Both the position numbers and the translations under genes were made by a program. Of a DNA stretch of 64,000 bases, positions 9,209 to 16,036 are shown one piece after another (within the stretch, counting starts at the first letter, position 1; the number at the start of each line of letters is the position of its first letter). The DNA comes from Undibacterium hunanense (lineage in GTDB: Bacteria; Pseudomonadota; Gammaproteobacteria; Burkholderiales; Burkholderiaceae_D): positions 496,001 through 560,000 of the forward strand of contig NZ_JACOGF010000003.1 in NCBI RefSeq assembly GCF_014284335.1, in the 5' to 3' direction. The notes below the pieces were generated by a model. The model saw only the letters and a list, made by a program, of their open reading frames with translations. It was not told where the DNA came from and did not search any database.

Positions 9209-9606
9209 GAGAGTTTTATAGATAAGACGAGGACTAAAAATCAGCTTGCCAGTAATGCCCAGGTAAATGCAGACGGGCATAAACCAGCAATGCTTAAGCC
9301 ATACTGACAAATACATATCAGCAAAACCATATCGCCGAGATAATATTCTGACGGGCGAAATTACCCAAGCTCATCATAAACTGCACCGAAAAATCCATCC
9401 AATCACATTTTCAGCATTTTCGATATCGGTTTTGGTATAGCACTTTGAGCACGTTCAAACCAAAACCTGGCTTGATGTCACGACCAAGGCCGCCCAATCT
9501 GCCTGAGAGACCTCCGGCGATTGCAGCACAGGGGAGTAGCCATTTTGATTTGAGCCATTTCTTTGCTATAATCACAGGCTTCGCTTGCTAAGCGAACAAC
9601 CAAGCC
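9209..9606. other. Intergenic region between galM and tRNA-Ser
   Basis: Apart from the minus-strand promoter at 9340-9368 I see no gene here. The stretch just before the tRNA (about 9550-9606) must hold the plus-strand tRNA promoter; the sequence TTTGAGCCA...GCTATAATCACA around 9547-9580 contains TATAAT at 9568-9573, about 35 bases before the tRNA, which is a good -10 candidate. Confidence 0.45.
9340..9368 (-). promoter_or_regulatory. Sigma70-like promoter of the galM/arabinose operon
   Basis: On the minus strand TTGGGT (9368-9363) and TATTAT (9345-9340) are 17 bases apart. The predicted transcript starts near 9333, about 125 bases before the galM ATG. It is the best-spaced pair in this gap. 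Confidence 0.4.
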
Positions 9607-9696
9607 GGAGAGGTGGCAGAGTGGTTGAATGTACCTGACTCGAAATCAGGCGTAGTAGCAATACTATCGGGGGTTCGAATCCCCCCCTCTCCGCCA
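9607..9696 (+). tRNA. tRNA-Ser (anticodon CGA)
   Basis: GGAGAGG (9607-9613) pairs with CCTCTCC (9686-9692), followed by G and an encoded CCA (9694-9696). The anticodon loop CTCGAAA gives CGA at 9641-9643, and the long variable arm typical of tRNA-Ser (GCGTAGTAGCAATACTATC region) is present. The T-arm GGGGG TTCGAAT CCCCC is intact. The tRNA marks the left edge of an AT-richer accessory region, and tRNA-Ser genes are common integration sites; however, I find no second copy of its 3' end inside the window. Confidence 0.97.
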
Positions 9697-10235
9697 AGAC
9701 AATATCCGAAGAACTACAAAACGAACAGCAAACCCAGATGAAACCTAAATTTCATGCGTTTTTGTTTTTTTACTTCCGTTTTCGCTGTTTAGAATCCAAC
9801 TTTCTTCCGAATACAGTTCAGGATACACCTTGAACTCACAGCTTGCGGTGCCCCGCAGTTTCTAAGCAAATCCCCTGTACAGATATTGAAGTACGAACCA
9901 CTAAGTCCGTCTCTTCGATGAATGAGGCTTGAGGTTGGGTATAAGCCCTAGCAGGGGATGCTATGGTAGTACAATTGCACACACACCGACAAGGAATTGG
10001 TGATTACGATTAATCCCTATTACTTCGAACGTGGTCAATTTAAAAAACGGCAAGTCTGTTCATGTGCGAGATCGTGTATGTGGATTTCACTGTATCCCTA
10101 GTGCATCGCTTCAAATTTAGTAATTGACTAGCCTGACAATCATAGGAAGATGAGTTACAGTCCTATTGGTAGCTGCCTTGCAGACTCTCATCAACGACCT
10201 TTTTCGTCGTATAAACTACAAGATATCTGGTAAAC
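9697..10235. other. Intergenic region at the left end of the island
   Basis: Beyond the tRNA terminator I see no reading frame with coding character, RNA gene or transposon end. Base use is AT-richer than in the flanking core genes, and the stretch may contain decayed sequence. Confidence 0.4.
9738..9771 (+). terminator. Likely terminator after tRNA-Ser
   Basis: A short stem ATGAAA (9738-9743) / TTTCAT (9750-9755) is followed by GCG and two long T-runs (9759-9771). The stem is weak but the T tract is long, and it sits 42 bases after the tRNA. Confidence 0.5.
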
Positions 10236-11507
10236 ATGCTTAATGAACGTTCCGATACTCCACCAGCGCTACAGCTACTAGTAAACGAGATCGCCCAATG
10301 TGCGACATGGGCTGATGCGAGGAAACGCGTAAGAACTATTCTTCCTGAGCTTAAATCTCAAGCTCGATCTTTCGATTTTCCGGACAGCACTGAAATAATT
10401 GGCGCAAGAGACCCAAAAAAACTGGATATACATTTACACGGTGCACTAGACATTATTAGTGGAGACGGCTGCTCAACATTTGCATGTCGGCTGCAAGCTG
10501 TCGATAGAATTGCACGGAGCGTTGGACTACTTGCAGACAGAATATGGCTAACAGACACGATATCAAATAGGTTGGTAGATTTTGGGAGAGCAACCAACGA
10601 GAAGGTTGATAGCCTTATTGAAGATGCCTCAATTATCTCTAAGTTAAGTCCGTTAATAAATATTGGCTTGGTAAAGTTTAGATCTCCCTTCTACGCAATA
10701 TGCGATTGCTGTTCGGATAAGTTAATTGGGGATATTTCTTCACTGGCTAGCACTTTATCTAAGAAATTCAAAGCGGATTACAAACTAGAGGCTCGCGAAC
10801 AAGGTGGTTACTTTTTACACACAGGGAAGTGCTTCGAGCCCCCCTTAATGTTAACAAATCCATATGCAACACAGCCGCTGAGATTGCGTCAGTTACTTGA
10901 GCCACTTATAAAGCAAGAGCTTCGATCTATTCTCTACGTTGCCCGCGAAGCCTCATTAACGGGGGGTTCTATCGTGTCTAATTCCCGCCTGGGATTAGCT
11001 GGCCTACTTGAACAAGATGGGCGCCTGCTGAGTAGAAGATCAATGCTCTTACTGGAAAAAGAGCGGGAAATTAATGTCCCATGGGTGAGTGAGTTGAACC
11101 CTGAGCAAATTATTCAGCTTCGCGACGAGGCCGCAACTGCCTTGCCTGCCTTTAGGTCTCAGCTCATCAAGATTTTTTCTGCAGATGCAAGTGATAAGGC
11201 ACTGGATTCAGCTTTAGTTTCACTAGATGCCTTAAGGGATCAAGCAGTTGAAGTAAGGGCGGAATTGAATGCAAAAAAGAAGCATTCATCAAAATACTGG
11301 AAAGTTACCTATGGTGTTCTTGGTTTCGGCCTATCTGCGTACGGAGTGGGGGCAGAGAATGTTGCAGCAGGCGTAGGTGGACTACTTCCTCTTATTCAGT
11401 TGCTCATAAATCACCAAACAGGATTTGATTCAGACCTTGCCAAGCTGACGGCTCGTCCAGGTTACGTATTGCTGAAAGCGCAAGATATATTAGCTCATGC
11501 TCATTGA
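10236..11507 (+). CDS. Unknown 423-aa protein with C-terminal hydrophobic segment
   Basis: I do not recognise this protein. It is long, uninterrupted and has plausible codon use, so it is very likely a real gene. Visible features: a helical N-terminal half, a paired-cysteine segment YAICDCCSDKLIG around residue 156, a charged middle part (LLEKEREINVPWV), a helical stretch rich in Asp/Ala, then KKKHSSKYWK followed by a hydrophobic GVLGFGLSAYGVGAENVAAG / VGGLLPLIQLLI region (about residues 362-392) that could insert in a membrane. The remaining C-terminal tail is about 30 residues. It is alone on the plus strand, about 150 bases before the DUF2188 gene. In context of an AT-rich tRNA-linked island a defence or stress role is possible, but nothing in the sequence proves it. 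Confidence 0.75.
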   Translation: MLNERSDTPPALQLLVNEIAQCATWADARKRVRTILPELKSQARSFDFPDSTEIIGARDPKKLDIHLHGALDIISGDGCSTFACRLQAVDRIARSVGLLADRIWLTDTISNRLVDFGRATNEKVDSLIEDASIISKLSPLINIGLVKFRSPFYAICDCCSDKLIGDISSLASTLSKKFKADYKLEAREQGGYFLHTGKCFEPPLMLTNPYATQPLRLRQLLEPLIKQELRSILYVAREASLTGGSIVSNSRLGLAGLLEQDGRLLSRRSMLLLEKEREINVPWVSELNPEQIIQLRDEAATALPAFRSQLIKIFSADASDKALDSALVSLDALRDQAVEVRAELNAKKKHSSKYWKVTYGVLGFGLSAYGVGAENVAAGVGGLLPLIQLLINHQTGFDSDLAKLTARPGYVLLKAQDILAHAH

Positions 11508-11660
11508 ATTTTATGATCATGATGAATTAATTCCAACTCACTTCCGGAGGTAGTAAACGCCGTTGAGGGGTGTCGAGTTGCGATGGTTCGTCAAAACTTG
11601 AAATGGACCAAAAACGGGTGGCTGATGGCAAGGATTTAGCGAATACAAGGGCATGTCTAT

Positions 11661-11945
11661 ATGAGCATCAAAAAAGATCAACACGTTGTGCGCAGTTCGA
11701 ATGGACAATGGGCGGTTCGAAGCACCGGCGCAGAGAAAGCTAGTAAAGTTTTCGCATCAAAAGATCTTGCGGTTAGCCACGCCCGGTCAGTTGCGCGTAG
11801 TGCAAGTACTGGTGTTTACATCCATGGAGACGATGGTCGTGTGCTAACCAAGGATTCATACGCATCAGATACTAGTAAACGCGGACGAGGGCCAATGAAA
11901 GGAGAAGGTGTGAACTCCCCGCAGCGTATCAAAGGAAAAAAATAA
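11661..11945 (+). CDS. DUF2188-family small protein
   Basis: A 94-residue basic protein. The core HVVRSSNGQWAVRSTGAEKA, the SHARSVARSASTGVYIHGDDGRV stretch and DSYASDT match the DUF2188 pattern (HVV...GWAV...A...A...AR..A......I.HG.DGRI...DSYG.D). The function of DUF2188 is not known to me. The C-terminus is a basic, Gly/Lys-rich tail (SKRGRGPMKGEG...KGKK) that could bind nucleic acid. Its stop codon and the next ATG are separated by a single base, so it is very likely co-translated with the FINCPFD-type protein downstream. An ATG 9 bases upstream is out of frame; AAGGG lies about 13 bases before the chosen start. Confidence 0.8.
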   Translation: MSIKKDQHVVRSSNGQWAVRSTGAEKASKVFASKDLAVSHARSVARSASTGVYIHGDDGRVLTKDSYASDTSKRGRGPMKGEGVNSPQRIKGKK

Positions 11946-11946
11946 T

Positions 11947-12579
11947 ATGCCGTTTGAAACCAACGTGTTCATCAACTGCCCTTTTGATAACGATTTCAAA
12001 AAAATATTGCATCCCATGCTGTTTACTATTATCTACCATGGTCTAAAGCCTCGGATCGCAACAGAGCGAATTGACTCAGGCGAGCAACGCATCTCAAAGA
12101 TCATCGAGCTGATCAAAGAATCGAAGTATTCAATCCACGATTTGTCACGGTTAAAGGCGACCACAGTAGGTGAAATTTTCCGCCTGAACATGCCATATGA
12201 GCTAGGTATTGACGCTGGCTGTCGACACTTTGGAAGAGGAAAGCTAGCATCTAAGCAATATCTGGTCACATCCTCAGAACATTATGAGTATCAAAAAGCA
12301 TTGTCTGACATTGCTGGTACCGATATCGCCGTTCACAACAACGACGCGTTGCAAACTGTACGAGTTATACGTCGATGGATTGAGAACATGATTGGAGGCG
12401 AGGATGGATCGCAGGCCATTTGGGCTGCATATGAAGACTTCAACGCGTCGATGTTTGATGAAATGACAAACCGGGGTTTCGACAGCGATGAGATAGAAAA
12501 CGTGCAAACGGCAAAGTTGATCAATCTGATGGGGGCGTTCATCACAAATCGCAAGTTGCAAAAATTAGGGCTGCGCTGA
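11947..12579 (+). CDS. 'FINCPFD' family protein of unknown function, Rossmann-like
   Basis: A 210-residue protein. The N-terminal TNVFINCPFDNDFKKILHPML, the middle TERIDSGEQRISKIIELI, the SKYSIHDLSR motif and FRLNMPYELGIDAGCRHFG form a pattern I associate with a widespread but uncharacterised bacterial family. The layout (beta strand-FINCPF, a SIHDLSR strand-end, MPYELG) looks like a Rossmann-like alpha/beta fold related to TIR or nucleoside 2-deoxyribosyltransferase folds, with the Glu of MPYELG as a possible catalytic residue; this is inference from pattern only. No membrane segment or signal peptide. It is coupled to the DUF2188 gene (one base between stop and start), which implies the two products work together. 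In an accessory island this suggests a defence or stress module. Confidence 0.75.
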   Translation: MPFETNVFINCPFDNDFKKILHPMLFTIIYHGLKPRIATERIDSGEQRISKIIELIKESKYSIHDLSRLKATTVGEIFRLNMPYELGIDAGCRHFGRGKLASKQYLVTSSEHYEYQKALSDIAGTDIAVHNNDALQTVRVIRRWIENMIGGEDGSQAIWAAYEDFNASMFDEMTNRGFDSDEIENVQTAKLINLMGAFITNRKLQKLGLR

Positions 12580-12610
12580 ATAAATTATCAAGATTAAGCA
12601 CAAACTAACC

Positions 12611-12636
12611 GTTTACACAAAATTCCGGACACCCCC
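12611..12636. repeat. Possible orphan IS256-type terminal inverted repeat
   Basis: Read on the minus strand from 12636, the sequence is GGGGGTGTCCGGAATTTTGT followed by GTAAAC. This follows the pattern of terminal repeats of IS256/Mutator-type elements (G-rich start, GTCC, AATTTTGTGTAAA). No transposase gene and no second end were found nearby, so at most it is a remnant. A 12-base perfect palindrome GAGGTATACCTC (12637-12648) abuts it and runs to the stop codon of the CPCC gene. Confidence 0.35.
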
Positions 12637-12647
12637 GAGGTATACCT

Positions 12648-13208
12648 CTATTTTTCTAATATATATCGATCCCGACCGTCCGAAAGGACATGTCGTCGAG
12701 AATCTTCAGTAACAGCACCAATGCTTTGGAAATTCAGCTTCGCATCACGTAGCGTCATATGATTCGGCCCACTGAGTCGATCAAATTCCGTTGTTCCGTC
12801 ATCTTCCCAAAAACACACACGACAAATTTCATATGCTGCGCTCACAAGCAGGCTCCTGTATCTGCAACAGGGGCAAGCTACTAGGTCCTCAACACTGCCT
12901 TCAATCACGTCGTCCAACCCTAGAAGGGTGATCTGACTTTTCAAATACGAGTTAACCACTCCTGTATATGAATGTTTTACGGCAATCTTTAGGAGAGGAT
13001 CATATATTGCACGTTTCGGGTCGTCGGGCTCATCAGTACGAGCGAACATCATCTTTAAAAAATCGGGAAGACCTTCATAGTCAGGATCACTTCCATCAAT
13101 GGACCACCAGTCCAGCAACAATACCTCACGCTCTGCCTCGGATAATTGAGCAAGATTGCGTCGCACTAACAAACCAATTGCTTCATCTCTCGTCATATGA
13201 CTCATCAT
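12648..13208 (-). CDS. CPCC-family cysteine-rich protein
   Basis: A 186-residue protein whose C-terminal half is a CPCC domain: CPCCRYRSL, then YEICRVCFWEDDGTTEFDRLSGPNHMTL and ALNFQSIGA-like LNFQSIGAV. The four cysteines (two CxxC pairs) look like a small zinc site. The N-terminal ~110 residues (MTRDEAIGLLVRRNLAQLSEAEREV...) are a helical extension; such CPCC proteins are small, cytoplasmic and of unknown function, found often beside toxin/immunity genes. Three in-frame starts exist (13208, 13205, 13196); none has a perfect ribosome site, GAGAGG lies 13 bases before the first. It is convergent with the FINCPFD gene. Confidence 0.78.
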   Translation of the reverse strand: MMSHMTRDEAIGLLVRRNLAQLSEAEREVLLLDWWSIDGSDPDYEGLPDFLKMMFARTDEPDDPKRAIYDPLLKIAVKHSYTGVVNSYLKSQITLLGLDDVIEGSVEDLVACPCCRYRSLLVSAAYEICRVCFWEDDGTTEFDRLSGPNHMTLRDAKLNFQSIGAVTEDSRRHVLSDGRDRYILEK

Positions 13209-13365
13209 CTAAATTTAACGACCTCTCAGTTGCGCTGCAAGATCAATTGTGGCAGGACACCGACAAGCGCTTGCAGTATCTTTCCATGCATAACTAGCAA
13301 AATTTCCGTAGCAAGCGATTTCTACATTTGCGAAGTCACCAAAATTTCAGCTATGACATTTCCGT

Positions 13366-13842
13366 CTAAAGGACATTATTGTAGTCATACATATACTCCT
13401 CAGTCTCCCCGATTTGCCATATGTGCCCATCTAGTCTATCCACAGTCACAATGCCCCCACCCTCCATGGCGGTTGCGCTCCCAGGAGCTTCCAATTGAAA
13501 ACACCAATACATAGGATTCGTTACGACTTCTTTTCGCGCCATTGATCTGACCGCCACATCCCTATTTCCAGCATGTTCTCTTGCAACTGCCTCTGCTTCG
13601 GCTTCGGACATCAAATTTTTATCTCTATACTCAACTGGAACATTGACGCTTTTAATCCTGTTGTTTCTGAGATGAGTAACGATTGCAACACCAACAATTC
13701 GATTTACGTTTAAACCCAGGAAACCGCAATAGAACTGATCTTCTTCAAACAATAATTTCGGCTCGAAAATCTTGAGTTGTTTCAAAAGACCAGAAGAACC
13801 ACTTATATCTTCCAGCAAATATATGTCGCATATTTTTTGCAT
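13366..13842 (-). CDS. Unknown 158-aa protein, possibly immunity-like
   Basis: I do not recognise it. It is a soluble, acidic protein without signal peptide. The segment EAEAEAVAREHAGNRDVAV is a helix; the end MYWCFQLEAP...GGGIVTVDRLDGHIW resembles the short 'G-x-V-x-V-D-x-x-x-G-x-I-W' strand pair seen in various small bacterial immunity-type proteins (W of GHIWQIGE). It lies upstream of the CPCC gene on the same strand with a 157-base gap, and downstream of the phospholipase gene, so a link to either is possible but unproved. Confidence 0.6.
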   Translation of the reverse strand: MQKICDIYLLEDISGSSGLLKQLKIFEPKLLFEEDQFYCGFLGLNVNRIVGVAIVTHLRNNRIKSVNVPVEYRDKNLMSEAEAEAVAREHAGNRDVAVRSMARKEVVTNPMYWCFQLEAPGSATAMEGGGIVTVDRLDGHIWQIGETEEYMYDYNNVL

Positions 13843-14152
13843 ACTTCATCAATTTTCAAGGAAAGGTTTTTCCGCGCTAAATAATGGCAAGATCGTGCAC
13901 AAGAGTAATTAACACACTAATACTGCGCCTGATCTTCCTTATTTCGGTGCATTGAAGCGGATAGCATATTGCATGCAATGCAACCCTCTCAATAAATCAC
14001 GTAAACATTCATGCATTGTTTTTTTGAGTAATATTGAATTTTTACCTTCGTTACTTAAGCAGAATTTCCTTGTTTAGTTTGCCGTCAATCAACTGTGCTT
14101 GACATGATCCTCCTCCGACAAAAGATAAGCAGCCTAACTTCCCCCTGAGTCG
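13843..14152. other. Gap between the 158-aa gene and the phospholipase gene
   Basis: It contains the left copy of a 56-base direct repeat (14052-14107). In the frame matching the right copy it reads E F - - L V C R Q S - V L D M but with a stop (TAA) at its start, so it looks like a decayed coding fragment. Otherwise AT-rich and empty. Confidence 0.5.
14052..14107 (+). repeat. Direct repeat, left copy (56 bases) flanking the phospholipase gene
   Basis: Begins TACTTAAGCAGAATTT and ends CTTGACATGA. It is identical to 15875-15930 at 49 of 56 positions without gaps, counted by eye. The two copies are in the same orientation, 1.8 kb apart, on either side of the phospholipase gene. Confidence 0.85.
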
Positions 14153-15541
14153 TCAGACCGAGGGTGGCGCGAGAGTGACACTGAGCAGATCGCCCACCTC
14201 ATTTTCGTCGCACCAAAGCTCGCCATTCGAGTGCCTGCGCAGCAGGTGACCGTTGTCATCCGACACCAGGCAAACGATTTCGAAAGTCTGGTTGTCTACC
14301 GTAACGATAACTTTTTTCGAAGAGAATGTACGTGCATTATTCCAGCCATATAAGCCAACTTGCCCGGCGTTGCTTACGGAAAGATAACTCTCCACACCCG
14401 GAGCTTTGAAGTAGTCTTTTCCTTCGTAGGTGTACAACTCCAGTATCATCGGCGAATCGGTAGTGGGGACATTGGACACCATGGGAAGCGTCGCCACTGC
14501 CCAATCGTGCTGGCCAGCAGACATCCACCATTTGTCTGATGGCCGGTCGGGTACGGACAAGCCAACTTTGAATGGCGATACCGTAAACTGGACGGAAAAC
14601 CCGCTCTTGAAGCTGTTGCGCTGGACGATCTGCTCTTCCAGCGAGCCGGTCCAGCCAGTGTTGCCAGTAAAGTCGATAGGCAGCACTCCCAAGGGACTCC
14701 CTGTTGTATTGTGCAGATAGCCCGCGATTTCCAGGTTCACCACCTGGGCGGCGGTTCCCACGTAGGCACCTGCGGCGCGGCTGAGGAAGTTCAGATAGAT
14801 TTTGTCTCCTTCCGCCTTGGTGGAAGCACGCCTCAAGTATTCTTTTACTGCTATGGCCTTGGCTGCATTTTGCTGGCCCCAACTACCAGTGTTGTATTTC
14901 TTCCAGCCATTTTGTGTGTCGAAAATGGCATTGTCCGACGTCCCGTCTATATTGTATCCGTTCCACTCCAAACCCGACCCGGTGTTACCAGTCAAGCGCG
15001 GCCATCCAGGACGAATCAGGATGATCTTCTTGCGACAGTCCTTCAGCGTGGGAATATTTTCGTAGAACTCCCAGTAATTGGGATCATAGAGCTTCATGAA
15101 TTGGTCGCGAAACTCATGATCGGGTCTGCTTGGGAAGAGTACGATATCCTCATGCTGGACGTTCATCAATATGAATTCAAACGGATTGGCGTCCAGAAAT
15201 TCGATACATGCTTTCTGGACCTGCAGGAAGTCGATGTGCTGGGGTATACCACCATGGAAGATAGGGAAATGATCAAAAATCGAGGAACCCTGGGAGGAAT
15301 CGACCCCGGGTAAAAGTGCGTTATTATTAACACCGATGGGGACGTAGGCATAGGCGCATCTGATATCGAGGAAACGGATACCGCGCCTCAACTGGTCAGA
15401 GATGCTTAATTCCTGACATTGTGTCTGGCCTCCTCCGTATAACGCACAAGATTCATGTGTACCAGGAATGCTCATTGCCGAAATTAATGTGTTGTCGTCG
15501 ATACCCTGCATCCAGTTCGTTGAGTTGAGCACGGTCGTCAT
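14153..15541 (-). CDS. PI-PLC X-domain phospholipase C-like protein
   Basis: With the ATG at 15541 (AGGAG 8-12 bases before it) the protein has 462 residues. The N-terminal ~300 residues are a bacterial phosphatidylinositol-specific phospholipase C domain: ISAMSIPGTHESCA (catalytic His29), LRRGIRFLDIRC, HFPIFHGG (second His96), FILMNVQHED, KKIILIRPGWPRL. Such enzymes cleave phosphatidylinositol or GPI anchors without calcium. The C-terminal ~130 residues (LELYTYEGKDYFKAPGVESYLSV...) look like a beta-rich accessory domain. Unlike secreted Bacillus enzymes the N-terminus (MTTVLNSTNWMQGID) is not a signal peptide, so export would need another route or the enzyme is cytoplasmic or injected. GC is higher than in its neighbours and 56-base direct repeats flank it, signs of separate acquisition. 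Confidence 0.85.
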   Translation of the reverse strand: MTTVLNSTNWMQGIDDNTLISAMSIPGTHESCALYGGGQTQCQELSISDQLRRGIRFLDIRCAYAYVPIGVNNNALLPGVDSSQGSSIFDHFPIFHGGIPQHIDFLQVQKACIEFLDANPFEFILMNVQHEDIVLFPSRPDHEFRDQFMKLYDPNYWEFYENIPTLKDCRKKIILIRPGWPRLTGNTGSGLEWNGYNIDGTSDNAIFDTQNGWKKYNTGSWGQQNAAKAIAVKEYLRRASTKAEGDKIYLNFLSRAAGAYVGTAAQVVNLEIAGYLHNTTGSPLGVLPIDFTGNTGWTGSLEEQIVQRNSFKSGFSVQFTVSPFKVGLSVPDRPSDKWWMSAGQHDWAVATLPMVSNVPTTDSPMILELYTYEGKDYFKAPGVESYLSVSNAGQVGLYGWNNARTFSSKKVIVTVDNQTFEIVCLVSDDNGHLLRRHSNGELWCDENEVGDLLSVTLAPPSV

Positions 15542-15767
15542 TCTGATACTCCTGTGTGTATGTTTATTTGGTTGAAAACCAGGGATTAAGCAGGAAACCC
15601 CAGCAAATTTGTTGCGTAGAAGACAGAACCCAATCCCAGGTGGAATTGCTCTTTGCACATGAAATATTACACTTTCTCTAGCCTAAATGACAAGATAAAA
15701 AACATGCAAACTGTCTCAAGGCCAGTATTGAACCCTTGATAGGACAGCAACGCACATAAAAACCTCC

Positions 15768-15980
15768 ATGATTATCGCTAAAGCGTGGTTACAGGCGTGG
15801 CGTAAGGATCAGGGAAATTCACTATTTCAAGATAAATTACTTGAAGCGTGGATGCGACCAGATACCAACACAGATACTTACGCAGAATTTGCATTTTTAG
15901 TTTGCCGTCAATCACCCGTCCTTGACATGAAGATGTCACAAAGCAACATTACATTTAGGTGTGTGAAGTACCGCCTGTAA
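15768..15980 (+). CDS. Small unknown ORF (70 aa), probably a gene remnant
   Basis: MIIAKAWLQAWRKDQGNS... continues to a stop at 15980. It has no recognisable domain and no clear ribosome site. Its middle overlaps the right copy of the 56-base repeat (TYAEFAFLVCRQSPVLDM), whose left copy carries a stop codon in the same frame. The reading suggests that both copies derive from one coding sequence and that this is the less damaged one. Confidence 0.3.
   Translation: MIIAKAWLQAWRKDQGNSLFQDKLLEAWMRPDTNTDTYAEFAFLVCRQSPVLDMKMSQSNITFRCVKYRL
15875..15930 (+). repeat. Direct repeat, right copy (56 bases) flanking the phospholipase gene
   Basis: Begins TACTTACGCAGAATTT and ends CTTGACATGA; 49/56 matches to 14052-14107. 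The unbroken core TTTAGTTTGCCGTCAATCA is shared. It lies within the 70-aa frame and 107 bases before the EAL-GGDEF start. Confidence 0.85.
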
Positions 15981-16036
15981 ATTGTGCCGGCGGTGCCGGT
16001 TGTTTGCTATTGCTTGTTTTATGGGAATTCGCCTCG

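Noticed and set aside
14337-14882. 181-residue minus-strand frame inside the phospholipase gene
   Set aside because: Overlaps the PI-PLC frame, which has both catalytic histidines and a good ribosome site; the shorter frame has no recognisable feature.
9607-15980. Complete integrative element with att sites
   Set aside because: No integrase, no transposase and no second copy of the tRNA-Ser 3' end in the window; only the looser 'accessory island' claim is kept.
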